This document shows, in pieces, positions 9,197-16,719 of a stretch of 64,000 nt of DNA. Below the pieces are notes generated by a model. That model was not told the DNA's origin, did no database searches, and saw only the letters and a list, made by a program, of their open reading frames with translations. Within the stretch, counting starts at the first letter, position 1, and each line of letters opens with the position of its first letter. This DNA is from Paludibacteraceae bacterium. Lineage in GTDB: Bacteria > Bacteroidota > Bacteroidia > Bacteroidales > Paludibacteraceae. Location of the stretch: positions 1 to 64,000 of the forward strand of contig JAGCWA010000011.1 of the NCBI GenBank assembly GCA_017962085.1, in the 5' to 3' direction. The position numbers were made by a program, and so were the translations under genes.

Positions 9197-9772
9197 ATGA
9201 GTTTAACGACGTTAATAGCTGTTTGCTTCGCCTCCCTTTTAGGGTTCGCCTCTTTTGTTTTGGCGATTGTAGGCGGTGTGAAAAAGAACAAGAAGCTCCT
9301 GTACGGAGGTGTCGCCGGTTTTTGTGTGTTTGGTATAGCCAATGCCCTGATCATAGTGTGTTCCGTTTTCAATGCGGTAAATTCTGTCACTACGGACAGT
9401 GTGGCGGATACCGCGCGTGATGTGACTGAAAGCGGTGGCAAGATAACAGGGAAGATGATTAAAGGCACCCTGACCGGCATGTCCAATGGAATGGAAAAGG
9501 ATATTGAGACCGACTCGTCCGTCGTGCAGGCCGGCATCATCGTCAATCATTGTGAAAGTACGGAGAACGGGTTGTCCATCTATCTTGATTTCACGAAGGA
9601 TTTCGACGGGGTGGTGGCGCTCTACGCATACGACGGAAACGATAAGAAACAAGGTTACGCCAAGGATAGCTTCCATGTGAAGGCGGGAGAGGAAGGAGTA
9701 TATCGTTTCGATTTCGAGGAGGGTGTCAATGTCGGCTTCATCGGACATTATCGCTTGTGCGTCAAGAATTAA
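9197..9772 (+). CDS. hypothetical two-helix membrane protein
   Basis: 191 residues. I do not recognise the family. Two hydrophobic segments lie at about residues 4-30 and 36-58. A Ser/Thr- and Gly-rich linker follows (about 60-105). The C-terminal domain of about 80 residues contains ENGLSIYLDFTKDFDGVVALYAYDGND and ends without a membrane segment. The layout suggests an anchored soluble domain. It has its own promoter at 9122-9153 and appears monocistronic. Confidence 0.7.
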   Translation: MSLTTLIAVCFASLLGFASFVLAIVGGVKKNKKLLYGGVAGFCVFGIANALIIVCSVFNAVNSVTTDSVADTARDVTESGGKITGKMIKGTLTGMSNGMEKDIETDSSVVQAGIIVNHCESTENGLSIYLDFTKDFDGVVALYAYDGNDKKQGYAKDSFHVKAGEEGVYRFDFEEGVNVGFIGHYRLCVKN

Positions 9773-9803
9773 GGCGGGTTCTATTTAAAAAATTCCGATA
9801 TGT

Positions 9804-9834
9804 TTTCAAATTAGAAATAATAACTATATATTTG
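9804..9834 (+). promoter_or_regulatory. promoter: TTTC, 19 bp, TATATTTG
   Basis: TATATTTG at 9827-9834 is a perfect TAnnTTTG box, with TTTC (one off TTTG) 19 bp upstream at 9804-9807. It lies 68 nt before the rhodanese-like lipoprotein gene. Confidence 0.65.
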
Positions 9835-9902
9835 CCAAAAATGATGTTTGAAACATGGTTGGATTATTTTATTAACAGCTTATATAATAGGAGATTAGTC
9901 AG

Positions 9903-10358
9903 ATGAAAAATGTAAGATTATTTATTTTAGCGATTTTGGGCGTTTGCCTGTGTGTCCTTTCATCCTGCAATGGAAAGGGAGGATCCGATACGTTGTGTGA
10001 CCACAGGAAGGCAGAGGCTGGGCCATTTAATAACTATTTGGAGAAACAGGCTGAACCTCAGATTGTAGACTATCGTTCCGCGACGGAGTATGCCAAGGGA
10101 TGCATTAAGGGGGCGGTGAATATCCCTGTTTCCGTTGTGGAGTTGAATGGATCCAATGGAGATTGCGAGTATGTGAAGAAGGTGATGGCTGAATTTGACG
10201 TGAACAAGCCTTTGTTCGTCTATGGAGGCAAGGATGCTTTCGGTACGAACGGTATGGCTGTTCCTGGACAGTTGGCTTGTAAGTTCACTTCCGTTACGCT
10301 TCTGGTGGGCGGATACGACGCATGGGTGGCTGCAGGTTTGCCTACGATGATACCTTGA
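9903..10358 (+). CDS. rhodanese-fold lipoprotein lacking the catalytic cysteine
   Basis: 151 residues with a lipoprotein signal peptide and lipobox LSSC (lipid cysteine at residue 22). Residues about 48-150 follow the rhodanese fold: QIVDYRSATEYAKGCIKGAVNIPVSVVEL is the usual strand plus the CH2-like GHIxGAxNIP block, and GGYDAWVAAGLP is the usual C-terminal block. At the active-site loop, where active rhodaneses have CxxGxRS, this protein reads FVYGGKDAFGTNG with no cysteine. It therefore should not transfer sulfur by the normal mechanism. An active-looking rhodanese lipoprotein is present at 48640. Transcribed alone with its own promoter and terminator. Confidence 0.82.
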   Translation: MKNVRLFILAILGVCLCVLSSCNGKGGSDTLCDHRKAEAGPFNNYLEKQAEPQIVDYRSATEYAKGCIKGAVNIPVSVVELNGSNGDCEYVKKVMAEFDVNKPLFVYGGKDAFGTNGMAVPGQLACKFTSVTLLVGGYDAWVAAGLPTMIP

Positions 10359-10384
10359 TTCATATTCCATCATGCTATAGAGAG

Positions 10385-10414
10385 GGGTCGCTTCGATGAA
10401 GTGACCCTTTTTTT
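10385..10414 (+). terminator. intrinsic terminator
   Basis: GGGTCGCTTC pairs with GAAGTGACCC (one wobble) around a GAT loop, followed by seven T. It lies 26 nt after the rhodanese-like gene. Confidence 0.92.
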
Positions 10415-10542
10415 AGACTTTAGCTTTTAGACATTAGATATTTTTTGGGTAAATAGTAAATGTCGAAATGGGCTAAATGAAACCACCATGGGCATCTTTC
10501 GGGAAACTTGTACATTCGCATCGTAATTAGTAAAAAATTCGC

Positions 10543-10550
10543 TATCTTTG
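10543..10550 (+). promoter_or_regulatory. -7 promoter box TATCTTTG
   Basis: A perfect TAnnTTTG box 17 nt upstream of the ATG at 10568. This argues that the 20 codons open in frame upstream of that ATG are not translated. Confidence 0.65.
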
Positions 10551-10567
10551 CGAAAAAATTTGTAGAT

Positions 10568-11173
10568 ATGAGTTTCAGCCAGGAAGCAAGTAGATTGTTC
10601 GATGATGTGATTGTTGATTACCACAAGACAGATAACGTGGATGCCGCCATGAGTAATCCTTATCCGGCGCAGACAATAGAGAGTGTGTTGTATCTTAAGA
10701 ATTGGATCGACACTGTTCAGTGGCACTTGGAGGACATCATCAGGAATCCTGAAATTGACCCGGTAGAGGCGTTGTCCATCAAACGTAGGATAGACAAATC
10801 GAACCAGGAGAGGACGGATTTGGTGGAACGTATCGATAGTTATTTTCTGGAGAAATACGCTTCGGTTGCCGTGAAGCCGACGGCCGTCATCAACACGGAG
10901 AGCCCCGCTTGGGCCATCGACCGCCTCTCTATCTTGGCGCTGAAGATTTACCACATGCGCAAGGAGGTGGAGCGCACCGACGTCGACGATGCCCACCGCT
11001 CGGCTTGCCAGAAGAAACTGGACGTCCTGCTGGAGCAACGCAAAGACTTATCCTCCGCGATCGACCAACTCATCAAGGACATCGAGAACGGCGACAGGTA
11101 CATGAAGGTCTACAAGCAGATGAAGATGTACAACGACCCTAACTTAAACCCGATCCTTTACGGACGGAAATAA
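10568..11173 (+). CDS. DUF4254 domain protein
   Basis: 201 residues from the ATG at 10568, which lies just downstream of a promoter box. The family is recognisable from NPYPAQTIESVLYLKNWIDTVQWHLEDIIRNPEI and the conserved DRLSILALKIYHMR block. It is entirely alpha-helical in appearance and has no signal peptide. Function unknown. In Bacteroidota it is commonly found beside a heptosyltransferase-like GT9 gene, as here (8-bp gap), so a role linked to lipopolysaccharide core assembly is possible but unproven. Confidence 0.87.
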   Translation: MSFSQEASRLFDDVIVDYHKTDNVDAAMSNPYPAQTIESVLYLKNWIDTVQWHLEDIIRNPEIDPVEALSIKRRIDKSNQERTDLVERIDSYFLEKYASVAVKPTAVINTESPAWAIDRLSILALKIYHMRKEVERTDVDDAHRSACQKKLDVLLEQRKDLSSAIDQLIKDIENGDRYMKVYKQMKMYNDPNLNPILYGRK

Positions 11174-11181
11174 TTGCATAG

Positions 11182-12228
11182 ATGGAGGCGAGGAAGAATC
11201 TTTTGGTAATGAGGCTTTCTGCTATGGGAGACGTGGCGATGACAGTTCCTGTTATCGCCTCTTTTTTAAAGGCCTACCCGAAGATGGGCGTCATCATGCT
11301 CTCCTCGCCCAGACTCTCCTCCTTGTTCGAGGGAATGGAGCGCGTGACCTTCCTGCCTGTCGACACGAAAGGTACCTATAAGGGCCTCTTCGGAATGGTC
11401 AAGCTCTTCAAGAAAATCAAAAAGAGCTACTCGTTCGAAAAGATGATAGACCTCCATGACGTGATCCGTAGCAAGGAGGTGCGGACCATGGTCGGAATGT
11501 CCGGAAAGAAATCCTACGTCATCAACAAAGGAAGGAAGGAGAAGAAGAGGCTCGTCTCTTCCCAGGATAAGGATAGAAGGCAGCTTAAAACCTCTGTGCA
11601 ACGCTACGTCGAGGCCTTCGAGGAGGCGGGATACCCTTTCGCCTTGGATTTCGACGGACTGATGCCTAAGGGTGGAGCCCTCCCGGAGAGGATCGCCGAG
11701 ATGATCCGGACGGACAAGCCCCACCGCATCGCCATAGCGCCTTTCGCCCAACATGCCGGCAAGATTCTTCCGCTGGAGAAGACCGAACAGATCGTCGCCC
11801 ACTATGCGGAGCGGGACGACACGCAGATTCTGCTGTTTGGCGGGGGGAAGGCGGAAACGGAGACTTTCAACGCCTGGACGGCCAAATACCGCAACACGCT
11901 CTCCATGGCGGGCAAGTTCTCGCTCATCGAGGAGATCCAGGTACTGAACCATTGTGACGTCCTGCTCTCCATGGATTCCTCCAATATGCACCTCGCCTCG
12001 CTTGTCGGTACGCCTGTCGTCTCTGTTTGGGGCGCTACCCATCCTTGTGCAGGCTTTTATGGCTACGGGCAGGACCCTTCGGACGCTGTGCAGCTGGACT
12101 TGCCTTGCCGGCCATGCTCCATTTACGGCAAGAAGCCTTGCGCAAGAAATGATTATGCTTGTCTGAATGGAATAAGCAACGATATGATAATCAGTAGATT
12201 GGATAAGCATATCGAAAAAAATCGGTGA
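11182..12228 (+). CDS. glycosyltransferase family 9 (heptosyltransferase-like)
   Basis: 348 residues with the GT9 layout of two Rossmann domains. The N-terminus LLVMRLSAMGDVAMTVPVIASF matches the family start (R-x-S-xGD-hxxxxP). The C-terminal half contains LLFGGGKAE and MDSSNMHLASLVGTPVVSVWGATHP, the nucleotide-sugar binding block of ADP-heptose:LPS heptosyltransferases. It probably adds a sugar to the lipid A/core region at the cytosolic face of the inner membrane. It pairs with the DUF4254 gene upstream. Its true donor is not certain, since Bacteroidota GT9 enzymes are diverse. Confidence 0.88.
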   Translation: MEARKNLLVMRLSAMGDVAMTVPVIASFLKAYPKMGVIMLSSPRLSSLFEGMERVTFLPVDTKGTYKGLFGMVKLFKKIKKSYSFEKMIDLHDVIRSKEVRTMVGMSGKKSYVINKGRKEKKRLVSSQDKDRRQLKTSVQRYVEAFEEAGYPFALDFDGLMPKGGALPERIAEMIRTDKPHRIAIAPFAQHAGKILPLEKTEQIVAHYAERDDTQILLFGGGKAETETFNAWTAKYRNTLSMAGKFSLIEEIQVLNHCDVLLSMDSSNMHLASLVGTPVVSVWGATHPCAGFYGYGQDPSDAVQLDLPCRPCSIYGKKPCARNDYACLNGISNDMIISRLDKHIEKNR

Positions 12229-12254
12229 AATAGGGAAGAAAAAGTTATTAACAA

Positions 12255-12285
12255 TTTGAAATATCGGATAAAACGTCTATCTTTG
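12255..12285 (+). promoter_or_regulatory. consensus promoter TTTG, 19 bp, TATCTTTG (rpmH)
   Basis: TTTG at 12255-12258 and TATCTTTG at 12278-12285, exactly 19 bp apart. This is the best full-consensus Bacteroidota promoter in the window and suits a highly expressed ribosomal protein gene. The 5' untranslated region would be about 55 nt. Confidence 0.85.
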
Positions 12286-12345
12286 CAATCCGATTTTGGG
12301 AGTGAAAATCAGGAAGAATAATATAAATAATAATAATACACGGCA

Positions 12346-12504
12346 ATGAAAAGAACATTTCAACCCTCTATTAGAAAGAGAAAGAACAAGCACGGTTTCC
12401 GTTCAAGAATGGAGACAGCTAACGGACGTAGAGTATTGGCATCTCGCAGGGCTCATGGCAGAAAGAAGCTCACAGTTTCTGACGAGTACGCTGTAAAGAG
12501 ATAA
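12346..12504 (+). CDS. rpmH: ribosomal protein bL34
   Basis: A 52-residue basic protein starting [20 protein letters not shown] and continuing [20 protein letters not shown], the universal bL34 signature, ending YAVKR. Component of the 50S subunit. It has a full-consensus promoter at 12255-12285. In many bacteria rpmH lies beside dnaA or rnpA, but here its neighbours are a DUF4250 gene and a PASTA protein gene. Confidence 0.97.
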   Translation: MKRTFQPSIRKRKNKHGFRSRMETANGRRVLASRRAHGRKKLTVSDEYAVKR

Positions 12505-12582
12505 TATTTCTCTGAAGAAACAAAGGAAAGATATGGGGCGCATCACGGTATGCGCCTCAATTGTTTTATAGACGTGTATGTT

Positions 12583-12765
12583 ATGAATCAGTTACCGGAA
12601 GATATAAACATGTTGTTCAGCTTCGTGAACATGAAGCTGCGGGACGAGTATGCTGGGGACTTGGACGAGTTGTGCAGAGCCTTAGATGTGGAGAGGGATT
12701 GGCTGGTAGCCCGTCTCGCCACAGGCGGTTTCGAGTTCAGCGAGCAGCAGAAAAGGTTCTGGTAG
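12583..12765 (+). CDS. DUF4250 family small protein
   Basis: 60 residues starting MNQLPEDINMLFSFVNMKLRD, then LDELCRALDVERDWL and a C-terminal FSEQQKRFW, which is the whole DUF4250 pattern (LPxDxxxLLSxVNxKLRD ... QNxFW). The ATG at 12583 is chosen because the family begins there; an in-frame ATG at 12550 adds eleven residues with no match. Cytosolic, helical, function unknown. Confidence 0.88.
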   Translation: MNQLPEDINMLFSFVNMKLRDEYAGDLDELCRALDVERDWLVARLATGGFEFSEQQKRFW

Positions 12766-12830
12766 TTTTGTGTGGGGCAAGAAGATCGTGTTTCACGGCG
12801 GTTTCTTCTGCCGCAAGATATAATGCGACA

Positions 12831-12857
12831 TCTACTATTTAACGATTTACTATTTAC
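12831..12857 (-). repeat. dispersed TAGTAAATCGTAAAT-type repeat
   Basis: Read on the minus strand this is GTAAATAGTAAATCGTTAAA followed by TAGTAGA. It is closely related to the two intergenic copies at 37131-37252 and to 50662-50725. Non-coding. Confidence 0.6.
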
Positions 12858-13019
12858 TTTTGTGCCGATGCGATGATTTCGCGGCATACTCCGTGAACTC
12901 TTTTCTCCCTGAGGAATTTTTTGTGAAGCGCCCAGAGGATGGCTCTCATTGTTCTATTGTAACCGCCTGTTTGAACTCATATTTTTATCATAAACATACC
13001 TATTAGAGAAAATTTATCG

Positions 13020-13027
13020 TATTTTTG
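13020..13027 (+). promoter_or_regulatory. -7 promoter box TATTTTTG
   Basis: A perfect TAnnTTTG box 20 nt upstream of the ATG at 13048. It overlaps a GTG at 13027 in the same frame, which excludes that GTG as the start of the PASTA gene. Confidence 0.6.
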
Positions 13028-13047
13028 TGGGAAATAACAAGGTTCCT

Positions 13048-13902
13048 ATGAAAATTGATGTAAAGAAAATATTTATCAACCCGTACACGATTAGCGTTGT
13101 GGCGGCGTTGCTGATTTTATTCGTTCTTTATAAGTGTACGTTCTCATGGCTGAAGAGTTACACCAACCATGGCCAGGAGATAGTTGTCCCGGACTTGTCG
13201 GGAATGACCACAGCCGAGGCTTCGCAGGTCTTGGCGAAGCAGTCGCTGAAACTGGAGGTGGTGGACTCCGTCTTCATGAAGGGGAAGAGCCTCGGTTCCA
13301 TTGTGGAGCAAATGCCTAAGCCGGGGGATAAGATCAAGGCGGATCGCACCGTGTACTTGATCGTCAACTCGTCGGCTGTGCGTAAGGTGATGTTGCCGGA
13401 TGTGCATGAGTTCTCGCTCAGGCAGGCGGAGGCCATGATCAATTCCGTGGGACTCAGGGTCGATAGTGTGATTTACATTCCAAACGAGTATAAGGACCTG
13501 GTGCAGTTCGTGAAGCAGAACAAGTTGGAGATCCAGCCAGGTACCCGCATTCCGGAGGGTTCAAGCGTGACGCTTTATGTGGGCCGCGGCTTGTCCAACG
13601 AGATGCTTGAGGTGGTCAGCTTCAGGAAACTGAACGAGGATCAGGCCAAGCTGAAGGCCCATTCCGCTTACCTCAACATCGGCAAGGTCATCTACGACGA
13701 GCAGCCTAAGGATGATGCGGAGAAGGCCCTGTTCTTCGTCTATAAGCAAGTACCCGCCACGGGTTCCTCCATCAGTGTGGGAGGCTCCGTCGACCTATAT
13801 CTATCCAAGGACCCTTCCGTGCTGGAATCGCCGGAGGTGATCTACTACAACCCGGACGAGCCGGATGACACGAGTGCGGACACTGATAATCTCTTCAAAT
13901 GA
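13048..13902 (+). CDS. membrane-anchored PASTA-domain protein
   Basis: 284 residues. The ATG at 13048 follows a -7 promoter box. One membrane helix (about 13-33) is followed by three extracytoplasmic PASTA repeats (about 44-108, 112-180, 186-256). These are recognisable by VVPDLSGMTTAEASQVL, MLPDVHEFSLRQAEAMI and the recurring PxPGxxIxxGxxVxLxVx ends. A short acidic tail follows. PASTA domains usually bind peptidoglycan or muropeptides on Ser/Thr kinases and penicillin-binding proteins. This protein carries no kinase or transpeptidase domain, a stand-alone form common in Bacteroidota. It overlaps rluD by 4 bp (ATGA). Confidence 0.9.
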   Translation: MKIDVKKIFINPYTISVVAALLILFVLYKCTFSWLKSYTNHGQEIVVPDLSGMTTAEASQVLAKQSLKLEVVDSVFMKGKSLGSIVEQMPKPGDKIKADRTVYLIVNSSAVRKVMLPDVHEFSLRQAEAMINSVGLRVDSVIYIPNEYKDLVQFVKQNKLEIQPGTRIPEGSSVTLYVGRGLSNEMLEVVSFRKLNEDQAKLKAHSAYLNIGKVIYDEQPKDDAEKALFFVYKQVPATGSSISVGGSVDLYLSKDPSVLESPEVIYYNPDEPDDTSADTDNLFK

Positions 13903-14984
13903 TCGACGACAACCTCATCCCTGACGATTTGGATGTGGAGGAGAGGGAGGATGGCGACGCGGCCCTCGGCAATGACGGCCGGTTCCATGAGCACTTCCGC
14001 TTCACGGTCGAGAAGGGCCATTCCCTCGTCAGAATCGACAAATACCTTGTGAACTGCATGTCCAATGTCTCGCGCAACCGTATTCAGGATGCGGCGGACG
14101 CTAAGTGCATATTGGTCAACGGTAACCCCGTGAAGTCCAATTATAGGGTGAAGCCCTTGGATGTGATATCCATCATGCTTTCCTACCCGCCGTCTGAGTT
14201 CGAGATCATTCCGCAGGATATTCCGTTGAACATCGTATATGAGGACCAGGATGTCATCCTCGTCAATAAGCAGCCGGGCATGGTCGTGCACCCTGGCTTC
14301 GGCAATTTCCAGGGCACGCTCCTCAATGCGTTGGCGTGGCACCTGAAGGACTCGCCGGACTTCAGCGTCAATGACCCGCGCTTAGGGTTGGTGCACCGTA
14401 TCGACAAGGACACGTCCGGCCTGCTCATCATCGCCAAGAACGAGGACGCCAAGACCCACTTGGGCAAGCAGTTCTTCAACAAGACGACCAAACGGCTCTA
14501 TAATGCGCTTGTTTGGGGCAATTTCACGGAGGACGAGGGGACGATCACGGGAGATTTGGGCCGTGATCCGAGGGATAGGATGCTCTTCACCGTCTTCCCG
14601 GAAGGGGAGAACCCCAACGCCAAGCATGCCGTCACCCACTACCGGGTGCTGGAGCGGTTTGGCTACGTGACCCTCGTGGAGTGCAGGCTGGAGACCGGAC
14701 GCACGCACCAGATACGCGTGCACATGAAGCACATCGGCCACACGCTCTTCGCCGACGAGCGTTACGGAGGCATGGAAATACTAAGAGGAAACACCACCGC
14801 CAAGTACAAGCAGTTCGTGAAGAATTGCCTCGAGATCTGTCCGCGGCAGGCCTTGCACGCCAAGACCTTAGGCTTCGTGCATCCGCGCACGGGGGAGGAG
14901 ATGTATTTCGACTCCGAATGGCCGGACGATTTCAAGCAGCTTGTCGAGAAGTGGAGGCGCTTCGCCAGTGGCGCCGAGCTGTGA
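13899..14984 (+). CDS. rluD: 23S rRNA pseudouridine synthase RluD family
   Basis: 361 residues. An S4 RNA-binding domain (about 45-105: VRIDKYLVNCMSNVSRNRIQ) precedes the catalytic domain. The catalytic motif is LVHRIDKDTSGLLIIAKN near residue 165, matching HRLDxxTSG with the nucleophilic Asp. The later block GRTHQIRVHMKHIGHTLFAD is also diagnostic. RluD converts uridines in helix 69 of 23S rRNA. The N-terminus has an acidic extension of about 40 residues. Its start overlaps the PASTA gene stop, indicating translational coupling. Confidence 0.92.
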   Translation: MIDDNLIPDDLDVEEREDGDAALGNDGRFHEHFRFTVEKGHSLVRIDKYLVNCMSNVSRNRIQDAADAKCILVNGNPVKSNYRVKPLDVISIMLSYPPSEFEIIPQDIPLNIVYEDQDVILVNKQPGMVVHPGFGNFQGTLLNALAWHLKDSPDFSVNDPRLGLVHRIDKDTSGLLIIAKNEDAKTHLGKQFFNKTTKRLYNALVWGNFTEDEGTITGDLGRDPRDRMLFTVFPEGENPNAKHAVTHYRVLERFGYVTLVECRLETGRTHQIRVHMKHIGHTLFADERYGGMEILRGNTTAKYKQFVKNCLEICPRQALHAKTLGFVHPRTGEEMYFDSEWPDDFKQLVEKWRRFASGAEL

Positions 14985-15424
14985 GGAGCGTAGGACGAGT
15001 CCGTCGGTTTGTTTGCGCCGTATCCCTGTAGGCATAAAAAAACCGCGCCATGGCAAGGAGAGCCGATGGCGCAGTATAACAAAACAATCATAGAATTTTT
15101 GATAATATTGTTCCCCTTTAAGGATTATGAAAAGTCTATTCCATTTGAGATGATTAATGTTGAATTATCTATCATTTAATCCAACCCTCTCATGTATATT
15201 AATGCAAAAACTGTGCCAAAGTACCCATTTTATTAGACCAAATTAAATAATATATATCATATAATCGAATATGGCATCCCGTTTTGGGTCTATTTGTTTC
15301 TTTTATATTGCGTCTAATCAATAAAATGATGGTTGCGTTGCGTGCGGTGCGCCTATACATTAATATATTTAATAAATAATGAAATTTTTTTTAAATACAA
15401 TAGAGCAAAATAAAAATAATAATA
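14985..15424. other. gene-free AT-rich region
   Basis: No supported gene on either strand. It contains the minus-oriented hairpin at 15034-15072 and AT-rich sequence leading to the promoter at 15425. It is the left boundary of the accessory island. Confidence 0.6.
15034..15072 (-). terminator. minus-oriented intrinsic terminator-like hairpin
   Basis: On the minus strand GCGCCAT and ATGGCGC arms, extended by GGC/GCC, enclose a short loop and are followed by GG and seven T. No minus-strand gene lies upstream of it, so it may insulate rluD from antisense reading or end an unseen transcript. Confidence 0.55.
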
Positions 15425-15432
15425 TATATTTG
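15425..15432 (+). promoter_or_regulatory. -7 promoter box TATATTTG
   Basis: A perfect TAnnTTTG box 111 nt upstream of the start codon of the broken gene at 15543, leaving room for a long leader with a hairpin. Confidence 0.5.
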
Positions 15433-15454
15433 CGTCATATTTTCATGAGAATAT

Positions 15455-15505
15455 TTCCTCATATTTGATTGATTGGTTCTTGCAAATATGAGGAATATAA
15501 GAACC
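15455..15505 (+). promoter_or_regulatory. 5' leader hairpin with a second pairing from its loop
   Basis: TTCCTCATATTTG (15455-15467) pairs perfectly with CAAATATGAGGAA (15483-15495). The 15-nt loop holds GGTTCTT (15475-15481), which is complementary to AAGAACC at 15499-15505. The two pairings probably compete. It lies in the leader of the broken gene at 15543. Confidence 0.5.
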
Positions 15506-15542
15506 TAATTATTAACTAAGTTTTTAATTTAAAATTAAATGC

Positions 15543-15957
15543 CATGAAATTTAAAAAAGTTATTCCTAAGCCATGAGTGTTGCCGTGTTAGTAGCTATGC
15601 TAGATGTGTAATTGAGGAGGCAGTAGCTAATAGTGCCTCCATTAATGGGTAACAAATTTATTTTGGCTATTGGAATCATAGGTGATTGTTCAACCATAGT
15701 TTACAAATTGAGGTGAAATGATATGGTTCCGGTAGAACATGATGATCTATCCCACTCTCCTAACCCTACCGATGGCAGGTTCACAGTCGCCTTCGTCACG
15801 GAGGATGTGGATGCAGCCTTATAGGACAACAATTCAGGTAAGGTGGTCTATACCACGGGCGGGAATGGCCGTGAGCAAGTTTACAACCTGGGAGTCAAGG
15901 CGAGCGGTATCTACTTCGTATGTGTCACCACAGATGAAGATCTACACAAAGAATTAA
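15543..15957 (+). pseudogene. collapsed remnant: signal-peptide start plus T9SS sorting domain
   Basis: The first 55 nt (ATGAAATTTAAAAAAGTTAT, then ...GTGTTGCCGTGTTAG) resemble the signal-peptide start of the intact gene at 19910 but carry an early stop and frameshifts. From about 15745 the sequence encodes a broken T9SS type A sorting domain: NPTDGRFTVAF, a TAG stop, then GKVVYTTGGNGREQVYNLG and KASGIYFVCV. This is close in DNA to the end of the metalloprotease gene at 18190-18417. The two ends correspond to the first gene and the last domain of a [tail-module protein + T9SS protease] pair, with the middle deleted. A hairpin GGAGGCA/TGCCTCC lies between at 15616-15640. Confidence 0.8.
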
Positions 15958-16014
15958 AAAAACAATTTTATCACAATAGGGTGAGGGGAACCTCCCTTTT
16001 AAAAATTTTTAAAC

Positions 16015-16707
16015 ATGAAAAAAAATATTTTTTTAGCAGTATTGTTCGTAATGTCATGTGGAAGTAGTGCATTGGCACAAACATCAACGTCAACATTTTC
16101 CGTCTTCAGCGGAGGAAACAGCAATTTCAATTATATCCAGTGCTATAATACCACTGTAAATGACAGGGTCGCATTCCAGAAGCAAGTGTTCAATATAGAC
16201 GCGGCAGGAAATACGCACACCTGCGGGTTGAGTGTGGGTGGCTTTAGTGGCGCGACAAATTTGGATATCATCCAAGACGGATTCAAGATTCGCTTGAAGA
16301 CGACGGCAAGTTACGGTTCTCAGGGAAGGATAAGCCCGATCGAGTACACTGCCCAATCCCACACATTCAACGGACCAATCGTTTGTAACGATGAGCTGAA
16401 TGTGGTCGAGGTGAATTCCAAGAGCATCCGTACGGAGGACATCACGGTGGACATGAACAATGCGGCCGACTATGTCTTCGACGAGAACTACAACTTGCGT
16501 TCACTCAGCGACGTGGAGAGTTTCGTGAAGGAGAACAAGCACTTGCCTGGCGTACCATCCGCCGCTGAGATGGCCGAGAAGGGCATGAGCGTTTCTCAAA
16601 TGAGCAACCTGCTCCTCGAGAAGGTAGAGGAACTTACCCTCCACATGATCGAGTTGGAGAAGGAGAACAAGATGCTAAGAAGTAGGGTAGACATGTTGGA
16701 GAAGTAA
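16015..16707 (+). CDS. secreted protein with conserved C-terminal coiled-coil tail module (paralog A)
   Basis: 230 residues with a signal peptide (about 1-22, ending ALAQ). Residues about 23-125 are a Ser/Thr/Asn-rich beta-type region unlike the other paralogs. The last 105 residues carry the shared module: NELNV-EVNSKSI, ADYVFDENYNLRSLSDVE, KENKHLPGVPSAAEMAEKG, then a coiled coil of heptads (LLEKVEELTLHMIELEKENK). Related tails are widespread in Bacteroidota, often annotated as tail-fibre-like or S74-like. No T9SS sorting domain. It lies 12 bp upstream of a T9SS-sorted metalloprotease gene. I infer an oligomeric surface protein. Confidence 0.8.
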   Translation: MKKNIFLAVLFVMSCGSSALAQTSTSTFSVFSGGNSNFNYIQCYNTTVNDRVAFQKQVFNIDAAGNTHTCGLSVGGFSGATNLDIIQDGFKIRLKTTASYGSQGRISPIEYTAQSHTFNGPIVCNDELNVVEVNSKSIRTEDITVDMNNAADYVFDENYNLRSLSDVESFVKENKHLPGVPSAAEMAEKGMSVSQMSNLLLEKVEELTLHMIELEKENKMLRSRVDMLEK

Positions 16708-16719
16708 AAACATAGAAAC

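Noticed and set aside
15455-15505. H-type pseudoknot in the leader of the broken gene
   Set aside because: The connecting segment of three bases is too short to cross a 13-bp stem; only alternative or partial pairings are plausible.
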